From NCBI GenBank assembly GCA_002989075.1, contig PSQN01000017.1, positions 4,347,453 to 4,411,452 of the forward strand: a DNA stretch of 64,000 bases, read 5' to 3'. The translations under genes and the position numbers were made by a program. A model generated the notes under the pieces. The model was not told the DNA's origin. It was given only the letters and a program-made list of their open reading frames with translations, and searched no databases. Shown here piece after piece: positions 42,952 through 52,876 of this stretch. The DNA comes from Arthonia radiata (Eukaryota; Ascomycota; Arthoniomycetes; Arthoniales; Arthoniaceae). How positions within the stretch are numbered: position 1 is the first letter of the stretch; the number at the start of each line of letters is the position of its first letter.

Positions 42952-43852
42952 CTACGGAAAACGCCCAATACCAAGCCCACTGCCCATTCTAGCCTTTCTG
43001 AGCCTCCTAATTCCATCTTCTTGGTTTATCCTTAGCAGACCAAGCTCGTCACAAAACGCAATCCAGAGTTCAGGCATATCGTAGAGCCAATTGGTCCCAA
43101 TCACGCACTCAGCCTTTAGAAGTGCAATTTTTCTCGTCTTGAGGCAGCGCTTCTTGGCGCTTTGTGGAAGCACATACCCGGTGGTGTGACACGTACGACA
43201 AGTCTGATATTGTTAGTGCGATCACAAAACCAGTCGTCTCTATGATCATGCCATACCTGGGCAATGAGTCTCATGAGCAGTGGCTTCATGAGCACCTTTC
43301 GCTCATAACACAAGCTCCAGCGCCCTTCACGGATACCCCTCACTGACACATTTGCTCTCATTGTGCCGCCTTTGAACATAATCTTCGATAGGGTACCATG
43401 CCAAAGAGCATAATCGTTAGGATAATACCTTGGCACAAGAAACTCCCTGGGACATCCTATTGCATCGAAATCATTCTCCATAATAAGGTATCCGGTGACT
43501 GCAAGATTAAACCTTTGCTCCATCTGCTTGACTTGTAGCTTGTTCTCGTGGATGTAGATTCGCAACACAGTAGCCATGGTATTGCGGAAGTCCTTGTTGA
43601 CTTGCGTGAGAGCTTGAGCTGTCTGGTAGCGTTCGTGGATCATGATTTCATTCCTTGCCAGTTCATGCTTGTCTTCGGCGAACGTGTCAGCAGGAAACGA
43701 ACACAAAGCTCGAGTGTTTCTAAAGCTGCGTAACAACTTGCGGAGTGTAAAGACCTACCATGAACAAAGTACATAGGGCCTCTTGAGTAAGCCAGAGCAA
43801 GCTTGAAGATTCTCAGCTTGATCTCCGGCGGAACGGATGTGATTTTCGCCAT
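42952..43852 (-). CDS. F-box-like family protein F
   Basis: Exons are 43759-43852, 43257-43672 and 42952-43203; introns 86 nt (GTAGGT donor, CTGAC branch, GAAG acceptor, phase 1) and 53 nt (GTATGG donor, CACTAAC branch, ATCAG acceptor, phase 0); product 253 residues. It starts MAKITSVPPEIKLRIFKLAL. Exon 2 contains LTQVNKDFRNTMATVLRIYI and ends IREGRWSLCYERKVLMKPLL. Exon 3 contains KKRCLKTRKIALLKAE and YDMPELWIAFCDELG. The gene is a tandem neighbour of E and its closest relative in the window. The 450 bases between them (42502-42951) hold no other gene. Confidence 0.75.
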
Positions 43853-44389
43853 CTTGTTGTTGACTTCGAGTGAGATCTAGAGACATGGACCAATGGATGA
43901 GCACAACAAGCAAAGTATTGGGTTCTCCTTGTCGCCTAGGTAACAATTGCCGAGCTACGAACGGCAAGCGCAGGCGCTTATGAAAGCGAAATTCAGATGA
44001 TTGAGTCTGTCTTGGCAATGAGAGTGAGTGACTAAACGTAATAGAATGATATACTCGTCTCACTTGGGAGCTAGAAAATCTAAAAACGATGCTCACCAGC
44101 TCGCCCTTTGCTCTTCTTTGCGCCCGCTCAGTGCCGAGCAACGCTTTCATAGATATTAGCTCTCAATACACGTAGCGTACATGCGAAGTATCCCAGCTTG
44201 CTCTTTTTGGATGCATTGGGTTTGATTTGAGAAACTCAGAGCACTCATACCTGATCACTCAGCACTATCAAGAGAGTCCATACTTTGCGTATACGTGCGC
44301 AGTATAAGCCGCCCAATATCCTCTCTTGCTCTTCCTTCTCTCGTTCACCTGTGGAACATCAGCTACCAAGCCTCACTTCTTTAGACACC
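43853..44389. other. Intergenic upstream of F-box-like F
   Basis: About 540 bases. Nothing specific beyond presumed promoter. Confidence 0.35.
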
Positions 44390-44635
44390 TCAGTCTCCTA
44401 CCGTGTCGGCTCGATTGCCTTTCCTCTCGTCGGCTTCATCTCCATCTTGCTTTGTTGCAGGCTTTTGATCAGAGGCCGCTGTACCAGAATCGTCTTGGTT
44501 TTTCTCGGGCAGAGGAAGATGCTCCACTTTGGCCGGCCTTCCACTCTTGTATTCAACGTCTTCCACCACAGGGGTGTCAAAGACGCTTGTCGCGCTCGAG
44601 GACTGGCTGGGCTGATTGCTGTTGCTGTCTGACAT
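44390..44635 (-). CDS. Small disordered hypothetical protein (81 aa)
   Basis: The start MSDSNSNQPSQSSSATSVFD is preceded on the minus strand by a TTATATAT box about 40-50 bases upstream. The product is Ser/Asp/Lys-rich without hydrophobic core and contains VEHLPLPEKNQDD. It has no recognised domain. Composition and promoter make a real gene plausible. An in-frame ATG 18 bases earlier is an alternative start. Confidence 0.45.
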   Translation of the reverse strand: MSDSNSNQPSQSSSATSVFDTPVVEDVEYKSGRPAKVEHLPLPEKNQDDSGTAASDQKPATKQDGDEADERKGNRADTVGD

Positions 44636-45275
44636 TGCGTGGGCTCGATTCATGGGAAAGAGATCAAGCAGATATATAAGAAGGTGTATCGCGATGTGTG
44701 AAAGGCTTCTGAATAGTCTTGATGCGGTGGTATTGGAGATTTTCGGTATGACTTCGACTGCTGCACCTTTTGTATGCTACGTGAAGACGACTGAGGTCGC
44801 CGCATCAAAGCGGCTGCATAATTGCAACAAAGAGTTCGAATCCCGCACGCTGGCCAGCGCTCCAAGACACGCATTGCAGCGGAAGCAGCGTATTCGACGG
44901 GGCCGTCACCCCCGCTCGAGTGAAGTAGAATAGACGCCATGCTAAATATGGCCCCCGCTCAGGGCAATCTCTTACCGACCGTAGGCTCAGCAGGTATCCT
45001 TCTATATCCCAGCAGCTCTCCAAGTTGATGTTGGTAACTGAATTAGCAAGTCGATGCCGGGTAGCGGAAAGGAACGGAACCATTCTTAGGCTTCTACTGC
45101 TTATCATACCATCTAGCAGAGCGTTTGTATTATCAGCTTGTCGTAAAGGCGCTCGAGGGAATATTTAGAGAGATGTGCTTATTGTAAGATCATACTCGTC
45201 ATACGAACACCAAGAACTCCGTGCTCAACAACAGTTTACCACCGGTCAAGCGTTTGCACCGGCCTCAATACTATC
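44636..45275. other. Intergenic, nothing recognised
   Basis: About 640 bases. A GTTCGAATCC-like string at 44825 recalls a tRNA B box but has no tRNA fold around it. Confidence 0.35.
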
Positions 45276-45932
45276 TCAAGCCTGAGAGAACGACAGAGCC
45301 GAGTCCGACACCTTACTCGCAGACAGCAGCGTCTGGCCGCCTTTGACCAAATTCCACAACAGCGGATCCGAAAGGCCCTTCCTCGTTCCACCGGCCGAAG
45401 TGGCCGAGCAATCGGTCAAACCCACGCTCCCAAACTGCCCCAGCCCCGCGTCGCCGACCTCAACCAACCACTGCGCCTGCTTCCCCGTGATCTTCGCCGC
45501 GTCACTGGGTGCAGTCGGCGCAGAAGTCACAATCTCATACGTGCGGTCATTCTGCACCGTGACCTTTCCCGACGACGGGCTGTTAAGGTCAAGCGAGATA
45601 CTGATCGTGTCGCCGGCGGCGGGATTGAAATCCACGAAGTCAACCGACGCGGCGGGAAACCATCGGTAAGAGCAGGCGTAGCTGCCCGCGCTGAAGCGGC
45701 AGCCTGCGCTCAACCCGACTTCGCCAGCGACGCTGTTGTCGTCGTTGATGATCATGTAGGCACCTGCGCCACCTGTGCCGGTAACGGTGGGGAGCGTGAT
45801 GGAGGCTTGGACGTGGGAGAAGTAGTCTGTGCCGTCGCGGAAGATCATGGCGCCGGCGGAAGAAGAGTCGCTTTGGGTGGGTGCTGCTGAGATTGAGCTA
45901 GCGAAGAGGAGGAGTGCTACAATGGTCGCCAT
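45276..45932 (-). CDS. Secreted G1-family (eqolisin) fold protein, probably non-catalytic
   Basis: This is a single-exon gene of 218 residues with signal peptide MATIVALLLFASSISAAPTQ. The body follows the eqolisin pattern of paired beta strands: VQASITLPTVTG, CSYRWFPAASVDF where peptidases have a YEWYP-type segment, AAGDTISISLDLNSPSSGKV, then QAQWLVEVGD where AEWIVED is usual, FGSVGLTDCSATSAGGTR, and a Ser-rich end. The catalytic Gln/Glu pair of the family appears replaced: the Glu of AEW reads Gln, and no QTG is seen after VAGEVG. An extracellular non-enzymatic role is therefore possible. The comparison is from memory of the family and needs alignment. Confidence 0.55.
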   Translation of the reverse strand: MATIVALLLFASSISAAPTQSDSSSAGAMIFRDGTDYFSHVQASITLPTVTGTGGAGAYMIINDDNSVAGEVGLSAGCRFSAGSYACSYRWFPAASVDFVDFNPAAGDTISISLDLNSPSSGKVTVQNDRTYEIVTSAPTAPSDAAKITGKQAQWLVEVGDAGLGQFGSVGLTDCSATSAGGTRKGLSDPLLWNLVKGGQTLLSASKVSDSALSFSQA

Positions 45933-46917
45933 TGTGATTGGAAAAGGGCAGGCTGATAAGCGCTAGTGATGTTGCACTCGGCGGTAATGTCAAGCTTAGA
46001 GAGTGCAGGGTCGTGAAATGGTCTCTGAAGGATTACTTAAAGACATCTCAATACCTATGTCCAAAGCTATGCTGATGTAAACGACCCCAAAAATAATCGC
46101 AAAGGATGGCCATGCCGTCTTGGAGCGCGGTCGAGTCCGGTCTACTCGCAAGACCTCGACAATTCGCAAAGCCAGTGCGCAACTTTCAACCTGACCCTAA
46201 CGCGGTCTTGTGCACGTTCGGATGGACGGATTAGCCGCCTATGCTTACAATAGATGGCACGGGAGCCGCAGAGTCTCTTAAATGCGCGGATACCGACGGG
46301 ACACAGGCCTAGGAAGCCATGGAAGCAGGACGGAGGTGTTTCAAGTAAGACATGGCAGCTGTCTTCTCCCAACGTAGGGGATCAGTAGCAGTCATTGTAT
46401 CAGCAACAGGATTTTGTCAAGGCCTAATTTACCTTTTACGCCTCGGCAGCGGGACGGATGGTGTTTCATGTACAAAGTGCCAGCTGTTGTTATCCCGCCA
46501 TGAACTTAGTCGTACAGTCGACTTCGCCAAGAAGAAATCAGAGTGAGAAATAGTACTAACAGTTGAAGAACGGAGAAACTGTGATGTGCGTGCCAACCAG
46601 GGCGCTAGGCTTCAAATAGCCGTATCCCGGTTAGGCCTAGCGGTATGCTAATAGCTTGGTTTGTGATGTTATTGCCTATCGACGCCTTCGATGATTCGGA
46701 ATCCCATGCATCAGCGATTGATGATCTCAGACCATACCGCTAGACAGTGTCATGATACTGCTGGCTGAGCTAGCAACCTTGTGTTATTGGAGCACATCTA
46801 TTGACTGCCGTCATCGATTTATGCATGCAGCGTATTTCGCGTCGAGCCTCAAAGATCACGACATATCATCGTTTCCATAAAACGCTCAGTAGCCTCCGTA
46901 CCAAGTCGAGAGACGCC
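45933..46917. other. Intergenic, long upstream region of the HAD gene
   Basis: Nearly 1 kb with no supported gene. An in-frame extension of the HAD gene back to 46801 is open, but the ATG at 46918 fits the family start better. Confidence 0.35.
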
Positions 46918-47871
46918 ATGCCTCAAATAAAACTCCTTCTCGACTTCGACGGCACCGTGACTAGACATGACACCATGGCCGCTCTCGCCAACCACGTTGG
47001 CTACTCGCGCGATACGCAGAGGAGCCTACCTCCCTGGTCCGACTTCGTTGACGCCTATATTGAGCATAAACAGGCCCTCGACGAGGTTTACAGAGACACC
47101 CCCTCTGTACCAACTCTCGACAGCGCCATTAAGTATCAGCGTCGACTTCTCCCCGTTGAGGAAGCGAGCCACCAGCGCGTGATGAAAGGGGGTATATTCG
47201 ACGGCGTCACAAAGGAGGACGTCAATCGAGGCACGTGGATGGCAGTAGAAAGTGGTGACATTGAGGCCAGGGATGGCTTGAAGCAGCTCTTGAAGTATGT
47301 GAAGCTGAACAACAGAGACCATGGCGGGTCTAGCGCTCTTCAGAACAACGCAAGCATCATCAGCGTTAATTGGAGCACCGAGTGGATACGGCAGATTATC
47401 ACGGTCGTCCTAGACAGCGATGATTATGCCTTCGGCGTACATGCCAATGAGCTGCCTAGCTTAGGCGGGACCTGGCCAAACATCTGCACGAGTGATCAGA
47501 AGCTGCAGGCCATGCAAGAATGCTGCAAAGGCTCGTCAGGCGCGCTAAAGGTCTACGTGGGTGACTCGATGACGGACATCGAATGCTTGCTCGCAGCAGA
47601 CGTGGGCATCCTGATCCAAGACGAGCCAATGCGCAACGGTCAGAAAGAACTCGTGAATGTGCTCGACCGTGGTGCACGATCTGTCGTGTATATTGAGGAC
47701 GACAAGCAGCCGATTCAGGAGCCGCTCGAGCACAAGCTGATCTGGGCACGTGATTTCTATCAGGTCGCCAGATGGCTGGCGTGGTATCTTGCCTCGGATG
47801 ACGGGGAGCTCGTGCTTCGAGAAGCGTCATCACCGTCGGAAGATAATGCAATTGCAACAGGACGAAGCTAG
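46918..47871 (+). CDS. HAD-superfamily phosphatase (phosphoserine-phosphatase-like)
   Basis: This is a single-exon gene of 317 residues from MPQIKLLLDFDGTVTRHDTM, where DFDGT is the catalytic motif I (nucleophile plus acid/base Asp). Motif II is probably IISVNWSTEWI. Motif IV is VYVGDSMTDIECLLAADVGI, which binds Mg. The cap lies between motifs I and II. Substrate unknown. Similar fungal proteins are annotated as HAD-like hydrolases. Its tail is convergent with RAD5, with 121 bases between stops. Confidence 0.8.
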   Translation: MPQIKLLLDFDGTVTRHDTMAALANHVGYSRDTQRSLPPWSDFVDAYIEHKQALDEVYRDTPSVPTLDSAIKYQRRLLPVEEASHQRVMKGGIFDGVTKEDVNRGTWMAVESGDIEARDGLKQLLKYVKLNNRDHGGSSALQNNASIISVNWSTEWIRQIITVVLDSDDYAFGVHANELPSLGGTWPNICTSDQKLQAMQECCKGSSGALKVYVGDSMTDIECLLAADVGILIQDEPMRNGQKELVNVLDRGARSVVYIEDDKQPIQEPLEHKLIWARDFYQVARWLAWYLASDDGELVLREASSPSEDNAIATGRS

Positions 47872-47992
47872 AAGGTGGGCTGTGAGCGTCGTGCATCTCG
47901 CTTGCTTGGTCAAGAATCAGTCCGTGGCAAATCACAGGCCAAAGAACCGCTGAAAGGGTAATAAGCAATACCCATTATTGGCTCACTGTGTC

Positions 47993-50900
47993 TTAACTCA
48001 ACAACTCCCTGATATCCTCAATCCTCTGTACCTTCTTCTCTTCCTCAGTCATCATACCCAGGCTACTGGCCAAGAACTTCTTCCTATCCTGTATCCGTAG
48101 CATCTTCTCCTCGATACTGCCACTTACCACGAAGCGGGTCACCTCGACTTCTTTGTCCTGACCCATGCGGTGTACACGATCAATCGCTTGTGCCTCGACC
48201 GCCCAACTCCACCAGGGGTCCATCATGAAAACACGGTTCGCCGCTGTAAGATTGAGGCCGACACCGCCCGCTCGAAGAGACAGCAGCAACACAAGGCCCC
48301 CACGCTTGCCACGCATCAAGGGCGAAGCATTAAGCTCTGCCGGGTCTTGCGCGAAGTTCTGCAGGACAGCAGCTCGAGTCTTCTGAGCCATGGTACCATC
48401 GAAGCGGAGGAAGGGGATGCGAGCACGATTCAGCTCGGGCTCAACAAGGTCTAAGAAGGACGTGAATTGACTGAAGACGACACTCTTCGCGCTGGCATCT
48501 TCCTTTGATAGGCGCGTGAGATGTGCCAAAAGCGCTGACACCTTCGCAGACGTCGAGTGAGCGCCGACTCTCCGCAGGAATATCTTGGCCGCTTGAGTAC
48601 CTCCCAGCTCAGGTGTGCCGAGCGGAGTTTCATCGTCGTTCTTGACGACCTCAAAGACGTCTCGGATGTTGACAGTCTCACGACAATTGAAGCAACGTGG
48701 CAGCTCACCCTTGTCCTTCTGATGGTTGATGTAGTCAATAAGACATTGTTTGCAGGCGCTATGCCAGCAGCCTGTGACAGCTTGGTTGTCCGTTGGCTCG
48801 TTGAAGCAGAGTGGGCATTCGTTGTCGGCTTCATCTTGTATTGATTTCAGAGCATGAGCGCCAAAGCGGTTGGCGTCCTGTGTGCCCTCTGCTGCATCAG
48901 CTGTGAAGCGCTCGATCAGGCTTTGAAGATCCATATCATCAGCAAGACCGTTCGCTTCGTCAGCTGCAGCTGCCGCATCTTCCTCATCTGCAACGATACT
49001 CTTGTTGCGCGTCAGCACCGGATGACAGCAAGATTGACGAAGCCGCAAAATCTGAGCGAAGATGGTGGTATAGGATTTCATCAATGTACCGGCTTCAACG
49101 TTGTGGGTAAATGTTCGTTTCGCTCGGTTGTAGATCAAGTCGTATACATCACGCTCGTCCTGTGATAGCTCGACATGTTGAATATTGATCGTCCGCGGGG
49201 GCAGCGGTACCAAAGCCTCGCCGTCTGGTGTCTTCATATCCTTCGTGCGTCGCATCACTAACGGTTCAAGGACTGTCTGCACGACGTCGAGTGCACGGAT
49301 GTAGTCGCCGTTGTCGAACGGGTTGGTAATGAACGTCTTCCAAAAAGAAAAGTTGGACCATGGCTCTACCCTGAGAAAGTGGACGAGAGAGAACAGATCC
49401 TCGAGGCGGTTCACAATAGGCGTACCAGTGAGGACCCATCGATGCTTAGCCGCCAGCTCATAACAAGCCTTTGCGGTCTTTGACTGACGATTCTTGATAT
49501 GATGCGCTTCGTCAAGGATGATACGGTGATAGTCGACCGAGAACAGCCCGCCATGCATTGCTCGACTTCCGCCAGCGACCTGCCCAAATTCAGACAATAC
49601 CGTACCGTATGACGTGATGATGAGATTCGGCGCTGACGCTGCATTGGCCTCGCAACAGAGATTATTCAAGGACATCCCTCGATCCGAGCCGTAATACATC
49701 AAAACCTTCATTGTCCCTTTCTTCGAAGCCTTCTCAGCCTCTGACTCCCACTGTGCCAGCAGTGACATCGGTGCCACAACCAATGTCGTGCACGGCGCCG
49801 CCTCCACACCAGAATTGCTGCGCTTCAATCTTGGCAGCTTCGTCGGCCCAAGTTCCTCCTGCGCAGATGCAGCCAAGTCCACTTCAGAACGTTGCGAGTG
49901 CATCAACGAGAGCATCTCAATCGTCTTTCCGAGGCCCATCTCGTCCGCTAGTATGCCACCAAGGCAGTTCTGTTCCTGGACTGGGAAGTCTAAGGACATC
50001 TCACCTGAATATGGATTCACGTAGAAGCTGTCGACCCCTTCGATTTCCTCCACAGGTTGATCATCCACATCCTTGGTTGGCCACAGGTACTCTTCCCAAA
50101 GCGGATGCATTGATTGCTCTCTTTCCGGATCTTTCATGGCTATCTCCTTTCCCACCATCCAATGCAGCGCTTGCTTCTGATACTTTCGTAAGGACATCAC
50201 AAATGTGTCTGCCGGCACCCGCTCCGGGGTGCTGAAGTCGAACGTCTGCGCCTTCTTGTATAAGCTGTCTAGTTGATCTTGCTGCAGTTCTTCACCCTCT
50301 TCAGCCTCTTCTGATGGCGGTGATGATCCTTCAGTCTCGCCGTCCGATTTAGCACCGTCCGCCCTCTTTTGAGCCGACTCCTCGTCTTTCTCTGCAGCCT
50401 TCAACAGCTCTTCTCTCTTATGCTTCTCTGTCGCTGCGTTGCTCTTGTTTGGCGTCATGTTGATCTCGTTGAACAGCTTCACAAGTGCTAGCTGCCGCCA
50501 TCGCAAGTCTCGTTCGCTCTGCGTCTCTTTGGCCTCGTAGAAGCTCGTCGTCCGGTTGTCGTCCAATGGCTTCAACAGATCTCTGTTTACGAAGATGCTG
50601 GATAGAAGATACGCTCGAAGCTGGAGGTATATCGTGTCGTTACTGCGGACACGCTCAGGCGCGAAAACGACATGCCCATCCAGCTCGCATATCTGCTGAT
50701 CAAGAAGAGCCGACACCCAGCTTGCAGAGTCTGTCTCCAATCTGCCGACTTCCTCACCACGCTGGTTCTTGAAACGCACGATCGAGTCTTGCCGTCCTAT
50801 CATGTTCGGCCCTCTTGGCTTCTTGCCCGTGCCTGTTTTCTTGAAGGACTCTGTCCTCGTTCTCTCCATTGTGACTTTGTCCCCACTTTTGACGAGGCCA

Positions 50901-51469
50901 GTGCCGCTCCTCGTCGCCCAGCAAACGACGCCGAAGGCACCGACATACCTTCGTTTAGGCATTGACTTTCTACGCGGACGTGATGCAATATCGGATCTAC
51001 GCCGTTGCGTGTCATGGTCTGCTGACGCTGATGCTGACGACTGTGCGTGGCCATTCGTAGAGGCAAATGAACCAAGAATGGAAGGTGTCTGCTTTACCAT
51101 GTCTTTCCATGATCCGTCAAAGTAGATGTTAATTGCCTGCTCAATGTTGCCATTTGACATTGACCTCAGCTTGTCGATGGCTGGCTGCTCCAGACTTTCG
51201 CCGACAAATGCCTGCAGTGTCTGGCTGTCGAACTGTACACCGCCATCTCCCCGGTCAACAGTCCGTTCGACTTCCGTCACCAGAGGCTCCTCCACCTCGA
51301 TTTTCGAAGGTGGCGTAGGCACATCTTCCGGGTCTTCGACGAAGAATCTTCTTTTCTTGACTGGGCGCTCATAATCAAGTTGTGTCATACTAAGCAGACT
51401 TGCACGATACTGGTCAGTCCACCAGGTAGAATTAGGTGGAGGGATCTCGCGTAAAGCCTGCCTTCTCAT
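47993..51469 (-). CDS. RAD5: DNA repair helicase / E3 ubiquitin ligase Rad5
   Basis: This is a single exon of 1158 residues with a complete domain order. The HIRAN domain is near residues 175-290 (RRYVGAFGVVCWATRSG). The SNF2 ATPase has DEMGLGKTIEMLSLMHSQRS (Walker A) and IILDEAHHIKNRQSK (DEAH box). A RING finger is inserted at about 880-930 (CPLCFNEPTD, then GCWHSACKQC and CFNC). The C-terminal helicase half has LLLSLRAGGVGLNLTAANRV and AIDRVHRMGQ. Rad5 polyubiquitinates PCNA with Ubc13-Mms2 and remodels stalled forks in the nucleus. A later in-frame ATG (51388, MTQLDYERPVKKRR) is an alternative start. It is head to head with the NDUFAF6-like gene. Confidence 0.95.
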   Translation of the reverse strand: MRRQALREIPPPNSTWWTDQYRASLLSMTQLDYERPVKKRRFFVEDPEDVPTPPSKIEVEEPLVTEVERTVDRGDGGVQFDSQTLQAFVGESLEQPAIDKLRSMSNGNIEQAINIYFDGSWKDMVKQTPSILGSFASTNGHAQSSASASADHDTQRRRSDIASRPRRKSMPKRRYVGAFGVVCWATRSGTGLVKSGDKVTMERTRTESFKKTGTGKKPRGPNMIGRQDSIVRFKNQRGEEVGRLETDSASWVSALLDQQICELDGHVVFAPERVRSNDTIYLQLRAYLLSSIFVNRDLLKPLDDNRTTSFYEAKETQSERDLRWRQLALVKLFNEINMTPNKSNAATEKHKREELLKAAEKDEESAQKRADGAKSDGETEGSSPPSEEAEEGEELQQDQLDSLYKKAQTFDFSTPERVPADTFVMSLRKYQKQALHWMVGKEIAMKDPEREQSMHPLWEEYLWPTKDVDDQPVEEIEGVDSFYVNPYSGEMSLDFPVQEQNCLGGILADEMGLGKTIEMLSLMHSQRSEVDLAASAQEELGPTKLPRLKRSNSGVEAAPCTTLVVAPMSLLAQWESEAEKASKKGTMKVLMYYGSDRGMSLNNLCCEANAASAPNLIITSYGTVLSEFGQVAGGSRAMHGGLFSVDYHRIILDEAHHIKNRQSKTAKACYELAAKHRWVLTGTPIVNRLEDLFSLVHFLRVEPWSNFSFWKTFITNPFDNGDYIRALDVVQTVLEPLVMRRTKDMKTPDGEALVPLPPRTINIQHVELSQDERDVYDLIYNRAKRTFTHNVEAGTLMKSYTTIFAQILRLRQSCCHPVLTRNKSIVADEEDAAAAADEANGLADDMDLQSLIERFTADAAEGTQDANRFGAHALKSIQDEADNECPLCFNEPTDNQAVTGCWHSACKQCLIDYINHQKDKGELPRCFNCRETVNIRDVFEVVKNDDETPLGTPELGGTQAAKIFLRRVGAHSTSAKVSALLAHLTRLSKEDASAKSVVFSQFTSFLDLVEPELNRARIPFLRFDGTMAQKTRAAVLQNFAQDPAELNASPLMRGKRGGLVLLLSLRAGGVGLNLTAANRVFMMDPWWSWAVEAQAIDRVHRMGQDKEVEVTRFVVSGSIEEKMLRIQDRKKFLASSLGMMTEEEKKVQRIEDIRELLS

Positions 51470-51618
51470 CTGAAAAGTAGATCGGATGAAGAGGGAAGAC
51501 GCGTCCGACGCGTCGCGAAGAAGGGTCTCATTACGTCAGCCATTTAGCGTTCACCTATCCAGTGGATTTTCCAGCGTCTGATTTCCGGGCGCAACATTGA
51601 TGAGCTTAGCAAAGGCAT
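51470..51618. promoter_or_regulatory. Compact bidirectional promoter, RAD5 / NDUFAF6-like gene
   Basis: Only 149 bases lie between the divergent start codons. It contains GACGCGTCCGACGCGTCG at 51499-51516, two ACGCGTC-type copies which resemble MluI cell-cycle boxes (ACGCGT) bound by MBF in yeasts. MBF control of RAD5 is an inference. Confidence 0.45.
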
Positions 51619-52876
51619 ATGAATGTCTTGCCAAGTCGAAGCAGGCTTTCGATAGCACAAGTAGTCTGTCGGCAAAGCAGAGTTCCCATCAACTCCACAC
51701 TACAGCATGTGAGGCGATACACGCCGCCAGCAATTGCTGGCGTCTCAGAGGATGAGATTGAGTCTGCAAGGCGGTATTGTGCGGACTTGTTGCGGTATGT
51801 GTCTCTCAATTGAGATTGACCACGAGGTCCGCCAGCAAACAGAAATCATCGACAGCAACTGACTGCCGACTAGTAAATACGATACGCCGGCCAATCTTCT
51901 TCTCCCTTTTCACAGATCAAATCCAACCGCCTATCTCGCCTTGCGGACACTGAATCTCGAGACCGCCCGAGTGGCCGATGCGACCACCAATCCGACGGTC
52001 GGGACCATGCGCATGCAGTTCTGGAAAGACGCAATCAGCTCTGCCCTTTCCCTGACCCCACCGAAAGAGCCCGTCGCTGTGTTGCTCGCTACCGCGCAGG
52101 CACGACTCCTCACTGAAACCGAGGGAAAGAGCAAGATGAGTAAGACATGGCTTCATAGGGTGATCAACGAGAGGGAGAAGTATCTGCACAGTCCACCTTA
52201 CCCCGATATGAAAACTCTTGAAACGTATGGGGAGAACACGTACTCCTCTATCCTGTATCTTACGCTGCAGTCTCTACCTATGGCTTCAGTTACTGTTGAC
52301 CATCTGGCCTCCCACATAGGCAAAGCTCAAGGCATCGTTGCTGTTCTTCGTGGACTACCGCTTCTCGCCTTCCCAGCACCGCCGCAGCATCACGCCCCAC
52401 AAGGGCAGTTCGCAGGTTCTCTGGGCGGCCCACAGCGTCAGGGTGCGGTCACCCTGCCACTTGATGTAATGGGCAAGCACAATGTCCGCGAGCAGGACGT
52501 TCTCAAGAGAGGAATCGAGGCTGCTGGCCTACGTGACGCAATTTTTGAGGTGGCCACCAGAGCGAACGATCATCTGATCACTGCTAGAGAAATGCTGAAG
52601 AACCTGCGAGCCGGGGAAGAGGCGGGACACGAGTTCGAGCATCAAGATGACATGGAGCACGGCAGTCAAGCAGAAGCTGAGCAAGGAAGCAGTGTACAGC
52701 GGCAACTTTCAGACGTTGAAAAAGCATTTGGTGTGTTAATGCCAGCGGTCGCAGCGCAAGAGTGGTTGGATCGGCTACAGAAGGTCGATTTCAATGTCTT
52801 TGAGCCGAGTCTAAGGTCGAGCGGTTGGAGGCTGCCGCTTCGTACGTATTGGGCGTTCGCAAGGCGGCGACTTTGA
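51619..52876 (+). CDS. Mitochondrial complex I assembly factor, NDUFAF6-like (squalene/phytoene-synthase fold)
   Basis: Exons are 51619-51794 and 51874-52876 with a 79-nt intron (GTATGT donor, CTGACTGCC branch, ACTAG acceptor, phase 2); product 392 residues. The N-terminus is Arg-rich and amphipathic, as in mitochondrial presequences (MNVLPSRSRLSIAQ). SARRYCADLLRKYDTPANLL, then AYLALRTLNLETARVADAT, then GTMRMQFWKDAIS match NDUFAF6. YSSILYLTLQSLP and HIGKAQGIVAVLRGLPLLAF are the later helices. The Asp-rich motifs needed for prenyl synthase activity are not obvious. Human NDUFAF6 helps build the Q-module of complex I. Confidence 0.85.

Noticed and set aside
44815-44850. tRNA-like B box (GTTCGAATCC)
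   Set aside because: The flanking five bases cannot pair as a T stem and no A box or acceptor stem is found at the right distance.
46801-46917. N-terminal extension of the HAD phosphatase
   Set aside because: The extra 39 residues are in frame, but family members begin just before LLLDFDGT, and the ATG at 46918 has a good context. A presequence cannot be fully excluded.
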